Source: Sporosarcina luteola (GTDB lineage: Bacteria; Bacillota; Bacilli; Bacillales_A; Planococcaceae). From it: a DNA stretch of 64,000 nt. This document shows positions 30,740 to 39,071 of this stretch, one piece after another (the first letter of the stretch is position 1; every line of letters starts with the position of its first letter). Under the pieces are notes generated by a model. That model was not told where the DNA came from, did no database searches, and saw only the letters and a list, made by a program, of their open reading frames with translations. The translations under genes and the position numbers were made by a program. The DNA is taken from positions 434,001 to 498,000 of the forward strand of contig NZ_JAMBOI010000001.1 in the NCBI RefSeq assembly GCF_023715535.1. The letters run 5' to 3'.

Positions 30740-31933
30740 TCATTCTTTCCCAACTTCAATCATAATTGCGTCGCCTTGCCCGCCGCCTGAACAGATCGCT
30801 GCAATGCCGATGCCGCCGCCGCGCCGTTTCAGTTCATACGCAAGCGTCAGAATGATCCGTGCCCCGCTTGCGCCGATCGGATGTCCGAGTGCGACTGCTC
30901 CGCCGTTGACGTTCACTTTTTCAGGGTCGAGCCCAGCGATTTGTGAGCTTGCAAGTGCCACTGCCGCGAAAGCCTCGTTTATTTCAAATAAATCAATGTC
31001 CTTCAATCCTTTGCCGGTCTTCTTCAATAACTCATTGATTACTAAGCCCGGTGTCTGCGGGAAGTTCTCCGGCTCGATGGCGACTTCGGCGTGACCGAGA
31101 ATCACTGCGAGAGGACGCTTCCATTCCTTCAATGCACGCTCTTCATTCATGAGCACAAGCGCGCACGCACCGTCATTGACGCCCGGCGCATTCCCTGCCG
31201 TAATCGTGCCGTCATTGCCGAATGCAGGCCGCAATTTCGTAAGCGATTCAAGCGATGTATCACGTCGCGGCGCTTCGTCCGTATCGACTACGACCGGATC
31301 GCCTTTCCGCTGAGGGATTTCCACTGCTACAATTTCCTCAGCAAATTTCCCTTCGTCAATCGCGGCATTCGCCCGCTCGTGGCTGCGCAGCGACCATTCG
31401 TCCTGCATTTCACGTGTCAATGAAAACTCGCCGGCCGTTTTATTCCCGTACGTACCCATATGGACGCGGTCCGGTGAAAATGAACAGGACAGGCCGTCGT
31501 AAATCATGCCGTCCACTAATGGCGCATCGCCCATCTTCAAGCCGAATCGCCCTTTCGGCAAATAGTACGGCGCGTTCGACATCGATTCCATGCCGCCCGC
31601 TACGATGACTTCTTCATCTCCGAGTCTAATAAGCTGGTCGCCGAGCGTGACGCTCCGCATGCCGGATGCGCATACTTTATTGACCGTTTCGGTTTTCACG
31701 GACCATGGAAGTCCCGCCTTCACCGCCGCCTGCCTTGAGGGAATCTTCCCCTGTCCCGCCTGCAGCACCGTCCCGATGATCACTTCATCGACTTCTTCTT
31801 CCTTCACACCCGACCGCTTCAACGCTTCCTTAATGGCGACTGCACCTAGATCGCTTGCCGTTTTTGTGGATAAAGCACCGCCAAACCTGCCAAACGGTGT
31901 ACGTGCTCCGTCCAAAATGACTGTTCTGCCCAT
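30740..31933 (-). CDS. mmgA: Acetyl-CoA C-acetyltransferase (thiolase)
   Basis: The 397-residue enzyme starts at the ATG at 31933 after GGAGGAGAAGG; the longer ORF covers the promoter. It has the acylated Cys in [20 protein letters not shown] with its His-region counterpart, [16 protein letters not shown], and the C-terminal [10 protein letters not shown] catalytic Cys. It does the last step of short-chain beta-oxidation or condenses two acetyl-CoA. Confidence 0.96.
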   Translation of the reverse strand: MGRTVILDGARTPFGRFGGALSTKTASDLGAVAIKEALKRSGVKEEEVDEVIIGTVLQAGQGKIPSRQAAVKAGLPWSVKTETVNKVCASGMRSVTLGDQLIRLGDEEVIVAGGMESMSNAPYYLPKGRFGLKMGDAPLVDGMIYDGLSCSFSPDRVHMGTYGNKTAGEFSLTREMQDEWSLRSHERANAAIDEGKFAEEIVAVEIPQRKGDPVVVDTDEAPRRDTSLESLTKLRPAFGNDGTITAGNAPGVNDGACALVLMNEERALKEWKRPLAVILGHAEVAIEPENFPQTPGLVINELLKKTGKGLKDIDLFEINEAFAAVALASSQIAGLDPEKVNVNGGAVALGHPIGASGARIILTLAYELKRRGGGIGIAAICSGGGQGDAIMIEVGKE

Positions 31934-31987
31934 TCCCTTCTCCTCCACTCCATATGATAACGTTTTCATTTCACATAAAGAGCGACG

Positions 31988-32005
31988 ACTGAACGCTCGC
32001 TCGGT
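31988..32005. promoter_or_regulatory. Candidate TetR operator before the thiolase gene
   Basis: ACTGAACGCTCGCTCGGT is an imperfect 18-bp palindrome (12 of 18 positions symmetrical), of the ACYGARCG-CGYTCRGT type often bound by TetR-family fatty-acid regulators. It lies 55 bp upstream of the thiolase start and just after the fadF terminator. Binding by the local TetR protein is a guess. Confidence 0.45.
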
Positions 32006-32013
32006 AACTATTC

Positions 32014-32047
32014 GAAAAAAAAGGGAGTACACAGACTCCCCTTTTTC
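32014..32047 (-). terminator. Rho-independent terminator of fadF
   Basis: GGGGAGT pairs with ACTCCC on the minus strand and is followed by eight T residues, 65 bases past the fadF stop. Confidence 0.88.
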
Positions 32048-32111
32048 ACAGGAGCTCATCCGCTCCTAATTTTCTTAATTATATCGTTCTTTCTAAACTC
32101 TCGCAATATAC

Positions 32112-34262
32112 TTATTGCATAATCGGTTCTTCTTCCTCGACGACAGCCGGTTGGAAGTCCCCTCCGAAGATGGATCGCTCAAGCAGTTCCGCAATGTCGT
32201 ACGTGCTCACTTTGTCTTCCACTTCGATCGCTTTCGTTCCGTCCGAAAGCATCGTCAAGCAGTATGGACATCCGGAAGAAATGATGCCCGGGCTCACTTC
32301 CATCGCCTGTTCCGTACGCGCAACGTTGACGCGGTGGCCGGTATCCTCTTCCATCCACATGAGTCCGCCGCCCGCTCCACAGCACATGCCGTCCTGGCGG
32401 TTTCGCTTCATTTCGACGAGATTGACGCCTGGAATCGCCTTCAGGATTTCACGAGGTGGATCATACACATCGTTGTATCTGCCGAGGTAGCACGAATCAT
32501 GGAACGTGATCGTTTCATTGATTTCATGGACCGGCTTCAACTTCCCTTGCATGACAAGGTCGTACAGCATTTCGGTATGGTGGACGACTTCCGCCATGAA
32601 ACCGAAATCCGGATATTCGTTCTTGAAAATATTATATGCATGCGGATCGATTGTGACGATCTTCTTCACGCCCGCTTTTTCAAATTCATCGATATTGGAA
32701 GTTGCGAGTTCCTGGAATAAAAACTCATTCCCTAGACGGCGCGGCGTGTCGCCGGAGTTCTTCTCTTTATTCCCAAGAATCGCGAACTTGATGCCCGCTT
32801 CATTCATCAGATGCGCGAAAGCAAGCGCGATCTTTTGCGAACGGTTGTCGAACGCGCCCATCGAGCCAACCCAGAAGAGGTATTCGAACTCTTCGTCCGC
32901 CTTTTTCAATTCCTTTACAGTCGGAATGTGAAGATCCGGACGGGCATCACGCCAGTTCTCCTTCTCTTTCCGGTTAAGTCCCCACGGATTCCCTTGGCGT
33001 TCGATATTCGTCATCGCACGCTGTGCATCCGCGTCCATCTTCCCTTCCGTCATAACGAGATAACGGCGAAGGTCGATGATTTTGTCGACGTGTTCGTTCA
33101 TGACCGGACATTGGTCTTCACAGTTCCGGCAAGTTGTGCACGCCCAAATTTCCTCTTCGGTAATGACATCGCCGATAAGGGATGGGTTGTAAATATCGTC
33201 CATCGTCGCGCCTTCCAATCCGGCAGCAAGCGCGATTTGATTCCCCTTCGTATTTCCGAATGCAAATGTCGGCACCCACGGCTGTTTCTTCGTAACGAGA
33301 GCGCCTGTATTCGTCAGGTTATCACGCAGTTTTGTAATCAAATCCATCGGGGACAGCATTTTGCCCGTCCCAGTAGCCGGACACATATTTGTACAGCGTC
33401 CACATTCGACGCACGCGTAGAAGTCTATCATCTGTTTCTGTGTGAAGTCGGTGATCTTGCCAACTCCAAGCGCAGGCATATCATCTTCGTCTTCCGCTTC
33501 TTCAAGCGCTTCGAAATCGATTGGCGCAAGCTTGCCCCGGCGATCAAATCGCATCATATACGTGTTCACAGGACCTGCAATCAAGTGTGCGTGCTTCGAT
33601 TGCGGCACATAGACAAGGAATGTGAGCAATGTCAGCAAGTGGATCCACCAGGCGATGAAGAACACGACCGCAGCAGCTGCCGGGCTCATGAAGCTGAAAA
33701 CGCTTGCAATTGCAGATGCCATAGGCTCTGTCCAAGTTGTTTCATGCCCTTGCCAAATCATGTTCATGCCGTTCGATACAAGTGTCGACACCATGAGCGT
33801 ACCGATGAAAATGAGGACGAGCCCCGATTTCCAGCCGCGCTTCAAGCGGACGAGCTTTTCAACATAACGGCGTTGGAACGCCCAGACGACCGCCACTAGA
33901 ATGACAGCTACGACGATTTCCTGGAAGAACGTGAACCCTCCGTAAATCGGTCCGAACGGTAAATGCGAGCCAGGCTTCAGCCCTTTCCAAATGAGGTCGA
34001 TTGCCCCGAATTGGACGAGCAGGAATCCATAGAAGAACATGACGTGGATGATTCCACTTTTCTTATCCTTCAATAGCTTTTTCTGCCCGAAAACATTCAC
34101 CCAAACTTCTTTCAGACGGCGCGAAACATTGCTATCGAACTCTTCCTTCCGCCCAAGCTGTATGAATTGGATTCGCGTCCTGATCAAATAGGTGAACAAT
34201 GCGAGCGCATATGCCACAACCACCAGGAAGAGGATCCAGTTGACTATCAGTAAAGCATCCAT
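32112..34262 (-). CDS. fadF: FadF-type membrane iron-sulfur oxidoreductase
   Basis: The 716-residue protein has six N-terminal membrane helices (NarI/DsrM-like quinone module), two [4Fe-4S] motifs (CVECGRCTNMCP and CTTCRNCEDQCP) and two cysteine-rich CCG-type domains (CYLG...CCGAGGGLMW and SGCPYC). It is thought to pass electrons from acyl-CoA dehydrogenases through ETF to menaquinone, and B. subtilis fadF is next to acdA in the same chromosomal region. It has its own promoter and terminator here. Confidence 0.94.
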   Translation of the reverse strand: MDALLIVNWILFLVVVAYALALFTYLIRTRIQFIQLGRKEEFDSNVSRRLKEVWVNVFGQKKLLKDKKSGIIHVMFFYGFLLVQFGAIDLIWKGLKPGSHLPFGPIYGGFTFFQEIVVAVILVAVVWAFQRRYVEKLVRLKRGWKSGLVLIFIGTLMVSTLVSNGMNMIWQGHETTWTEPMASAIASVFSFMSPAAAAVVFFIAWWIHLLTLLTFLVYVPQSKHAHLIAGPVNTYMMRFDRRGKLAPIDFEALEEAEDEDDMPALGVGKITDFTQKQMIDFYACVECGRCTNMCPATGTGKMLSPMDLITKLRDNLTNTGALVTKKQPWVPTFAFGNTKGNQIALAAGLEGATMDDIYNPSLIGDVITEEEIWACTTCRNCEDQCPVMNEHVDKIIDLRRYLVMTEGKMDADAQRAMTNIERQGNPWGLNRKEKENWRDARPDLHIPTVKELKKADEEFEYLFWVGSMGAFDNRSQKIALAFAHLMNEAGIKFAILGNKEKNSGDTPRRLGNEFLFQELATSNIDEFEKAGVKKIVTIDPHAYNIFKNEYPDFGFMAEVVHHTEMLYDLVMQGKLKPVHEINETITFHDSCYLGRYNDVYDPPREILKAIPGVNLVEMKRNRQDGMCCGAGGGLMWMEEDTGHRVNVARTEQAMEVSPGIISSGCPYCLTMLSDGTKAIEVEDKVSTYDIAELLERSIFGGDFQPAVVEEEEPIMQ

Positions 34263-34341
34263 CTCTAACTCTCTCCTTCCTTATCGGAACGTTATGAATA
34301 GTGTAGTAGAAAATAAGTATTGTGTCGATGATCTATTTCAT

Positions 34342-34371
34342 AGTTTAAGTTATGAATGAGCATTCAGTCAA
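34342..34371 (-). promoter_or_regulatory. fadF promoter with embedded palindromic operator
   Basis: TTGACT (34371-34366) and TAAACT (34347-34342) on the minus strand are 18 bases apart. Between them lies the perfect palindrome TGAATGCTCATTCA (34353-34366). Its half-sites equal those of the B. subtilis FadR consensus TGAATGANTANTCATTCA with a shorter centre. Such a site would block RNA polymerase when a TetR-type regulator is bound. Confidence 0.5.
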
Positions 34372-34418
34372 TGAATAATTTTATTTAGGGATAATTTTTA
34401 GATCATTTAGAATGGAGG

Positions 34419-34592
34419 TTTTGGCGGTTCTGGAGCCGTTTTGAGCGCGGATGGCGGAGTTATGAGCGTTAAAACGAGTTCTTGAGCGCAGACCTAGGAT
34501 TTATGAGCGCAGGTCGGGGGTTTTTGAGCGCGGGAACAGATTTTTGAGCGTTGGAGTATATGCTTTGGACGCGAGGGCACGCACTTTGGTAA
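34419..34592 (+). repeat. Phased direct-repeat array mixing families A and B, about 9 units
   Basis: Units begin at 34421 (TTGGCGG), 34441 (TTGAGCGC), 34462 (ATGAGCG), 34482 (TTGAGCGC), 34503 (ATGAGCGC), 34524 (TTGAGCGC), 34544 (TTGAGCG), 34565 (TTGGACGCG) and 34586 (TTGG), all 20 or 21 bp apart. Family A and B cores thus share one register. The array lies between the divergent fadF and hydrolase genes. Confidence 0.85.
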
Positions 34593-34667
34593 TAAATTCT
34601 TTGATCCAGAATATATTTTACAATATTCATGGTAGTATTTATTTATGGAAAATAAAGGAGTGTGGAA

Positions 34668-35609
34668 ATGAAGACGGACACTATTGTCAAAAACACTTTG
34701 TCGATTATCGGCTTTCCTTTCAAATTGACAAATATGCTTATCAATCAAAAAAGGAAGGTTAAAGAAATAGGAGAATTGGTTGAAGTAAACAGCAGGAAAA
34801 TACATACGATTGTATCCGGAAACAACGACTCAAAACCTACTGTCATACTTGATGCTGGATTAAGTTCCTGCTCGTTTGACTGGTGCTACATTCAGCCGGA
34901 AATAGCCAAGTTTGCCCGGGTTCTTTCTTTCGATCGGGCAGGTTACGGTTGGAGCTCCCCTTCAAAAGGTACGAACACTAGTGAAGATGTCGTAGATGAC
35001 TTAACACTCGTATTAGAGAAACTGGATATCAAACCACCCTATATTCTCGTTGGACATTCATTCGGTGGATTAAACATGAGGCTATTTGCAAGTAAGTATC
35101 CCGAAAAAGTGGTGGCGTTAATTTTGATTGACGCAGTCCATGAGAATAGGTATTTAAGCAAGGAATGGGATGATGTACGTAAGAAAGGCCACCAGAAAAA
35201 CTTGAATTTATTTAGATTGGGGTATATCACTTCCGGGGTCGGGCTTCCTAGATTGTTAAAGCAGCCAGTCGGCAGAAGATATTTACCGGAACCTTTTCAA
35301 AAGCCAATCTCCTATATAGGTTATCATCCCAAATCATTCGAAGCAGTTTATAAAGAATTCCTGCACAGCGAGCAATCTGCAATGCAAGTTACCAGCTCCA
35401 AACCTTTGTACCAGAACTTGTCTATAAGGATACTAAGCTCCAACAACAGTGATCCGACTTGGATTGAGCACCAACAACTCCTATGCAATTTGTCAAATAA
35501 CACGAGGCAGATCAAAACAGATAATGGTCATTCTATTCACTTGGAAAATCCAGATCTCGTAATTCACACCATTCAAGAACTATGTGAAGAAGTCGAACTC
35601 TCGATATAA
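34668..35609 (+). CDS. Alpha/beta hydrolase, AT-rich
   Basis: A 313-residue alpha/beta hydrolase starting at the ATG at 34668, seven bases after GGAG. The nucleophile elbow is VGHSFGGLNMR (Ser), the oxyanion region is DAGLSSCSFDW, and the His is probably in DNGHSIHLENP. The first ~30 residues may be a membrane-facing helix (TLSIIGFPFKLTNMLI). Substrate unknown. Base composition is visibly AT-richer than the neighbours on both sides, which suggests recent acquisition. It runs against the flow of most genes here. Confidence 0.85.
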   Translation: MKTDTIVKNTLSIIGFPFKLTNMLINQKRKVKEIGELVEVNSRKIHTIVSGNNDSKPTVILDAGLSSCSFDWCYIQPEIAKFARVLSFDRAGYGWSSPSKGTNTSEDVVDDLTLVLEKLDIKPPYILVGHSFGGLNMRLFASKYPEKVVALILIDAVHENRYLSKEWDDVRKKGHQKNLNLFRLGYITSGVGLPRLLKQPVGRRYLPEPFQKPISYIGYHPKSFEAVYKEFLHSEQSAMQVTSSKPLYQNLSIRILSSNNSDPTWIEHQQLLCNLSNNTRQIKTDNGHSIHLENPDLVIHTIQELCEEVELSI

Positions 35610-35610
35610 A

Positions 35611-35648
35611 AACAGCCTCCGGTCATCTTTCATTCCGGAAGCTGTTGG
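35611..35648. terminator. Bidirectional terminator between the hydrolase and cblS
   Basis: AACAGC-TCCGG pairs with CCGGA-GCTGTT; T runs lie on the left (minus) side. It overlaps the last codons of cblS. Confidence 0.75.
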
Positions 35649-36324
35649 TTTCATTTACTTTATAAAGAGGTCCGCTTAACAACTGGCGGGCTTTTTCGAT
35701 GTCATCCACATTAATGCCGATGAGCACTGATGTCGAAGGACCCGCCGAAGCTCGAATATCTATATCGGCTTCAATCTCAATCTGCAAATTCCCTGTCAGC
35801 CTTCTATATTCCGCAAGAATTCCTCCAGATCCGACCGGCCAGATTTTCCGAATCAATCCGCTGGCCATCGCCTCTTTAATTAACCGAAGTGAAGCGATTT
35901 CTTCACGCTTATCAAGCACTTCATTCCCGACGAGCGGTGTGCCGTAAACGTACCATTCCAGCTCGCCAACTTCCGGAACGAGCCCCTGTTTGCCGATCAT
36001 CGTAACCGCGACGGCTGATTGCATGAGCTCCATATTCGTTTCCGTGCTGCCCGTGATTGACGGCAACTCCAGGTTTGATTCCCGGAAAACTTCCTCCACA
36101 CCTGCCACGTATGCATTCCAGCTATCCGGACCGGTGAAGTTATGAATGAGGACGGAAACCGGATCCGCAAGCGCCGCCCACTGCTCGAGCAATGCGACGC
36201 GTGCCGCAAAATAGGCTGTCACCTGATCTGGGACTGCGACAACATCATGCGCCTTCTCCCCGATGCCGCCCGAGTTATCCGTCGTGACGACGAACCCATC
36301 GCCAAGCGCGATCGCATTCCTCAT
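35623..36324 (-). CDS. cblS: Probable alpha-ribazole kinase CblS
   Basis: The 233-residue protein starts MRNAIALGDGFVVTTDNSGGIGEK, the pattern of the PurM/ThiL-like kinases. Its ATG overlaps the end of the cblT-like transporter gene (ATGA). In Listeria and Geobacillus, CblT takes up alpha-ribazole and CblS phosphorylates it to provide the lower ligand of B12 when CobT is absent. No cobT is seen in this locus, which supports the assignment. Sequence identity was not measured. Confidence 0.75.
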   Translation of the reverse strand: MRNAIALGDGFVVTTDNSGGIGEKAHDVVAVPDQVTAYFAARVALLEQWAALADPVSVLIHNFTGPDSWNAYVAGVEEVFRESNLELPSITGSTETNMELMQSAVAVTMIGKQGLVPEVGELEWYVYGTPLVGNEVLDKREEIASLRLIKEAMASGLIRKIWPVGSGGILAEYRRLTGNLQIEIEADIDIRASAGPSTSVLIGINVDDIEKARQLLSGPLYKVNETNSFRNER

Positions 36325-36806
36325 CGAACGACTCCGAATCTGCCATCAGCAGCTTTCGCCAGCACCGGCATTACGACCGCCGCCACTACTGCGTTCACAG
36401 CCGTTGCTATTAGAATCGCCGGCACCGCTCCGACAAAGAACGCAGGGGAAACAAGGAAATAAAATGGCAGCGGCGCAAGCAACCCGTTCGCAACCACGAA
36501 GAAAATCCATTTCCCGGCATGCCTTCCCGCCTTATGTAGACGCGCAAAAACATAAAGGATGATCATCATTTCAATCGCGATAAGGATATGGAACGGACCG
36601 AGCGGAAAACCCGCGTACATGGCGGACGCGAGATGGCCCGTCATCGAAGCGATTCCTACAAAGATTGGCGGCAAAAATGAAGCCGCCAGCAACGCCGGTA
36701 CCGTATCGAGTGCCAGGGAGCCGACGCCGGACGGGATCTTTATGAACCCGCCCACCGCGCAAAGAGCCGCGAATAAAGCAGTCAACGTCATTGTTCTAAC
36801 ATTCAT
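36321..36806 (-). CDS. cblT: Probable alpha-ribazole ECF transporter S component CblT
   Basis: A 161-residue membrane protein with about five or six helices that starts MNVRTMTLTALFAALCAVGGFIKIP, typical of ECF-type substrate-binding (S) components. It has no ATPase of its own and would use the general EcfAAT module. Its coupling to cblS and position next to pduO point to uptake of alpha-ribazole. The ribosome binding site is AGAGGACTGACAA. Confidence 0.78.
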   Translation of the reverse strand: MNVRTMTLTALFAALCAVGGFIKIPSGVGSLALDTVPALLAASFLPPIFVGIASMTGHLASAMYAGFPLGPFHILIAIEMMIILYVFARLHKAGRHAGKWIFFVVANGLLAPLPFYFLVSPAFFVGAVPAILIATAVNAVVAAVVMPVLAKAADGRFGVVR

Positions 36807-36809
36807 TTG

Positions 36810-37391
36810 TCAGTCCTCTTTCTTTTTATCCGTCCGGAACACTTTCGCACTGCGCACGTATTCATTATCCGGAACGCCTAGGCGCGCATTGACGATGCGT
36901 GCTGCGACGAAAAGATAGTCCGATAGGCGGTTCAAGTATTTTTGCACTGTTGCCGGCACATCTTCCTCCGCCTTCATCAGCGTCACCGTCAATCGTTCCG
37001 CGCGGCGCGTTACCGTACGCGCGATATGCAACGTCGCAGCAGCAGGCGATCCGCCCGGCAAAATGAATTTCTCAAGCGGCGGCGCTTCTTCCATCAAGTC
37101 GTCGATCCGCTTTTCCAGCACTTCAATCGGCTCTTCGGACAATTTATAATGGCGCTCTTTCATGACATTGGCCAAATCCCCGCCGCCATCGAATAATTCG
37201 TTCTGAATAGCTTCCAAATCCACAAGCAGGTCCGCGAACTTATCACCTTCAAGCTCCGTCATTGCCTTGCCTATGAACGAATTCAATTCATCCATCGACC
37301 CGTATGCTTCAACGCGGAGGCTGTCCTTGTCGACCCGCCCTCCGATCAGGCTTGTTTTTCCTGTATCCCCGGTTTTCGTGTAGATTTTCAT
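36810..37391 (-). CDS. pduO: Corrinoid adenosyltransferase, PduO type
   Basis: The enzyme transfers adenosyl from ATP to cob(I)alamin, giving the form that IcmF needs. The 193 residues start at the ATG at 37391 and show IYTKTGDTGKTSLIGGRV (ATP binding), DELNSFIG, and the C-terminal RLSDYLFVAAR motif. The ATG overlaps the stop of the CobU-like gene upstream (ATGA), and cblT follows after three bases, so this is a tight operon. Confidence 0.95.
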   Translation of the reverse strand: MKIYTKTGDTGKTSLIGGRVDKDSLRVEAYGSMDELNSFIGKAMTELEGDKFADLLVDLEAIQNELFDGGGDLANVMKERHYKLSEEPIEVLEKRIDDLMEEAPPLEKFILPGGSPAAATLHIARTVTRRAERLTVTLMKAEEDVPATVQKYLNRLSDYLFVAARIVNARLGVPDNEYVRSAKVFRTDKKKED

Positions 37392-37786
37392 ATAATTTCT
37401 CCCCTTTTCTTCAATGTTTGTGCAAGTCCATACCAAATCCTCGTTACTTCATCCGCTTCCGCAATCAATCGCTGATACAATCTGCCGCATGCATCGCGAA
37501 GTCTTCGCTGTTTCGCGTCCATCGGAACGATTCCCCGTCCGATGTCGGTCAGGATGAATATGACGTCCTTGCCTTCGATTTCATTCAGAATCAATTCCAC
37601 TGCATCGGCTTCCGGCAGTGGCGTCTGCGCTAGCCAATGCTCGATACGGTCAACTACGACCTTACTTCCGGACGGGATCTCCAATTCTCCGGCGGAACAA
37701 TCCACCCAAAGATGCGGAACATCAGTGAGCAGCCTTTTCACATAGTCCCTTTTCCCGTTATGGGAACCTCCGATAATGACGTGCAT
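37388..37786 (-). CDS. CobU-like protein with degenerate P-loop
   Basis: A 132-residue protein started at the ATG at 37786 after AAGGAGGGCGGACG. The N terminus MHVIIGGSHNGKRDYVKRLL copies the start of CobU (GGxRSGKS) but with HNGKR in place of RSGKS; a Gly-Lys pair remains. The later DIGRGIVPMDAKQRRLRDACG strongly resembles the guanylyl-transfer region of CobU (EVGxGIVPxxxxxRxFRDxxG). It is shorter than true CobU, which is also encoded in this locus, and may be a specialised or decaying paralogue. It overlaps cobC by about 49 bases and pduO by four. Confidence 0.7.
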   Translation of the reverse strand: MHVIIGGSHNGKRDYVKRLLTDVPHLWVDCSAGELEIPSGSKVVVDRIEHWLAQTPLPEADAVELILNEIEGKDVIFILTDIGRGIVPMDAKQRRLRDACGRLYQRLIAEADEVTRIWYGLAQTLKKRGEII

Positions 37787-38334
37787 CGTCCGCCCTCCTT
37801 CATTTCGTTGTGATTGCTCCATTCAAGCCTCCACACCGACCCATGCGGAATTTGCCATGACCAGAAATCCCGCGGCTCCGGCGAAAATCGGGTGAGCGCG
37901 ATGCGGATCGGTCCGCCATGCGTGACAGCAACGGCGCCATTCGGCAATGAAACCAATGCTTCCAGCACACGCTTCTCCACGTCCGCTAAACTTTCCCCGC
38001 CACGCGGTCTAAACGAATACGGATCATCAATCCAACTCCGGTAGTCCTTATCCTTTTCGAGCTCCGCATACGTTTTCCCTTCAAACTCGCCGAAATGGCA
38101 TTCACGCAATCTTGCATCCGCTACATAGTTTGCATCGGGCATCAAAAGCGCCCCAGTTTGCATCGCCCTTACGAGATCACTCCCATAGATGACCCCATCC
38201 GCAGGAACGATAGATGTCCGAACCGGTTCCTCCACCGGCACAATCGGATCATCTGTCCACCCGATATATTTACGTTCGAGGTTTCCCGCAGTCCGCAAAT
38301 GCCGTATCAAATACAAATGATGATGGCTAGCCAT
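37738..38334 (-). CDS. cobC: Alpha-ribazole phosphatase (histidine phosphatase family)
   Basis: CobC removes the phosphate from alpha-ribazole phosphate or from adenosylcobalamin phosphate. The 198 residues begin ASHHHLYLIRHLRTAGN with the phosphorylated His, and have ECHFGEFEGKTY (acid) and AVTHGGPIRIAL. The start at 38334 follows GGAGGTGTTGTT. Both ends overlap neighbours (28 bases with cobS, 49 with the CobU-like gene). Confidence 0.85.
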   Translation of the reverse strand: MASHHHLYLIRHLRTAGNLERKYIGWTDDPIVPVEEPVRTSIVPADGVIYGSDLVRAMQTGALLMPDANYVADARLRECHFGEFEGKTYAELEKDKDYRSWIDDPYSFRPRGGESLADVEKRVLEALVSLPNGAVAVTHGGPIRIALTRFSPEPRDFWSWQIPHGSVWRLEWSNHNEMKEGGRCTSLSEVPITGKGTM

Positions 38335-39071
38335 AACAACACCTCCGTCCCTTCGATGAACGCCCCGCATAAATCACCCGAGACGCCGCCGAAATGCTTC
38401 AATGACCAAGTTCTAAACAGGATTGCCGAGCCACACAAAACACCTAGGAGCACGACTGGCACGAGGATGGAATGAAGGACAATGCCAAGCACTGCGGCCA
38501 TGGCAACCGCCATAATAACCGACCCTATCATTAACTTTCCTACCGACAGCTTCCCTTTGAAGAAATGGGCGATGCCTTTCTCCTTCGCAAGGCGCGTTGT
38601 TGAAAAGTAGACGTTCATGCCTGCCCTGGCTAGAAACGGGACGGCAATGAATAGCGGGAGCAATTCGACATTGCGATGAATCAACTCTTCAACTAAAGCG
38701 ATTTTCACAACAATCAACAAAATGAGCGACATCGCTCCGAACGCGCCGATACGCGGGTCATCCAATATTTCAAGCCGCTTAACACGATCGCGATACGAAA
38801 AAAACGCATCACCCGTGTCCGCAAATCCATCCATATGGAGGCCGCCTGTCAATGCAATGCCAGCCACTACGACAAAAACCGCCGCAAGCAGCGAGCCCGT
38901 GCCGATGATGTCCACGAACAACACCGCAACGCTGTACATTGCGAGCCCGATAAGCCCCCCGACAAACGGCAGCGAGATATACATCCCCGTCACGTCTTTC
39001 CGTTCCATCGGCAGCTCTTTGCGGATCGGGATAGAGGTGAAAAACTGAACCGCCAACATAAATCCGTTCAT
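38307..39071 (-). CDS. cobS: Adenosylcobinamide-GDP ribazoletransferase
   Basis: The integral membrane cobalamin synthase joins adenosylcobinamide-GDP and alpha-ribazole(-P). The 254-residue protein has several membrane helices and the Asp-rich motif GGLHMDGFADTGDAF with the later DPRIGAFGAMSL. The ATG (39071) overlaps the last base of the cobQ stop, so these are coupled. Confidence 0.94.
   Translation of the reverse strand: MNGFMLAVQFFTSIPIRKELPMERKDVTGMYISLPFVGGLIGLAMYSVAVLFVDIIGTGSLLAAVFVVVAGIALTGGLHMDGFADTGDAFFSYRDRVKRLEILDDPRIGAFGAMSLILLIVVKIALVEELIHRNVELLPLFIAVPFLARAGMNVYFSTTRLAKEKGIAHFFKGKLSVGKLMIGSVIMAVAMAAVLGIVLHSILVPVVLLGVLCGSAILFRTWSLKHFGGVSGDLCGAFIEGTEVLLWLAIIICI

Noticed and set aside
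32811..33899. 362-codon ORF on the plus strand
   Set aside because: Antisense of fadF; Cys/His-rich translation comes from reversed Fe-S codons.
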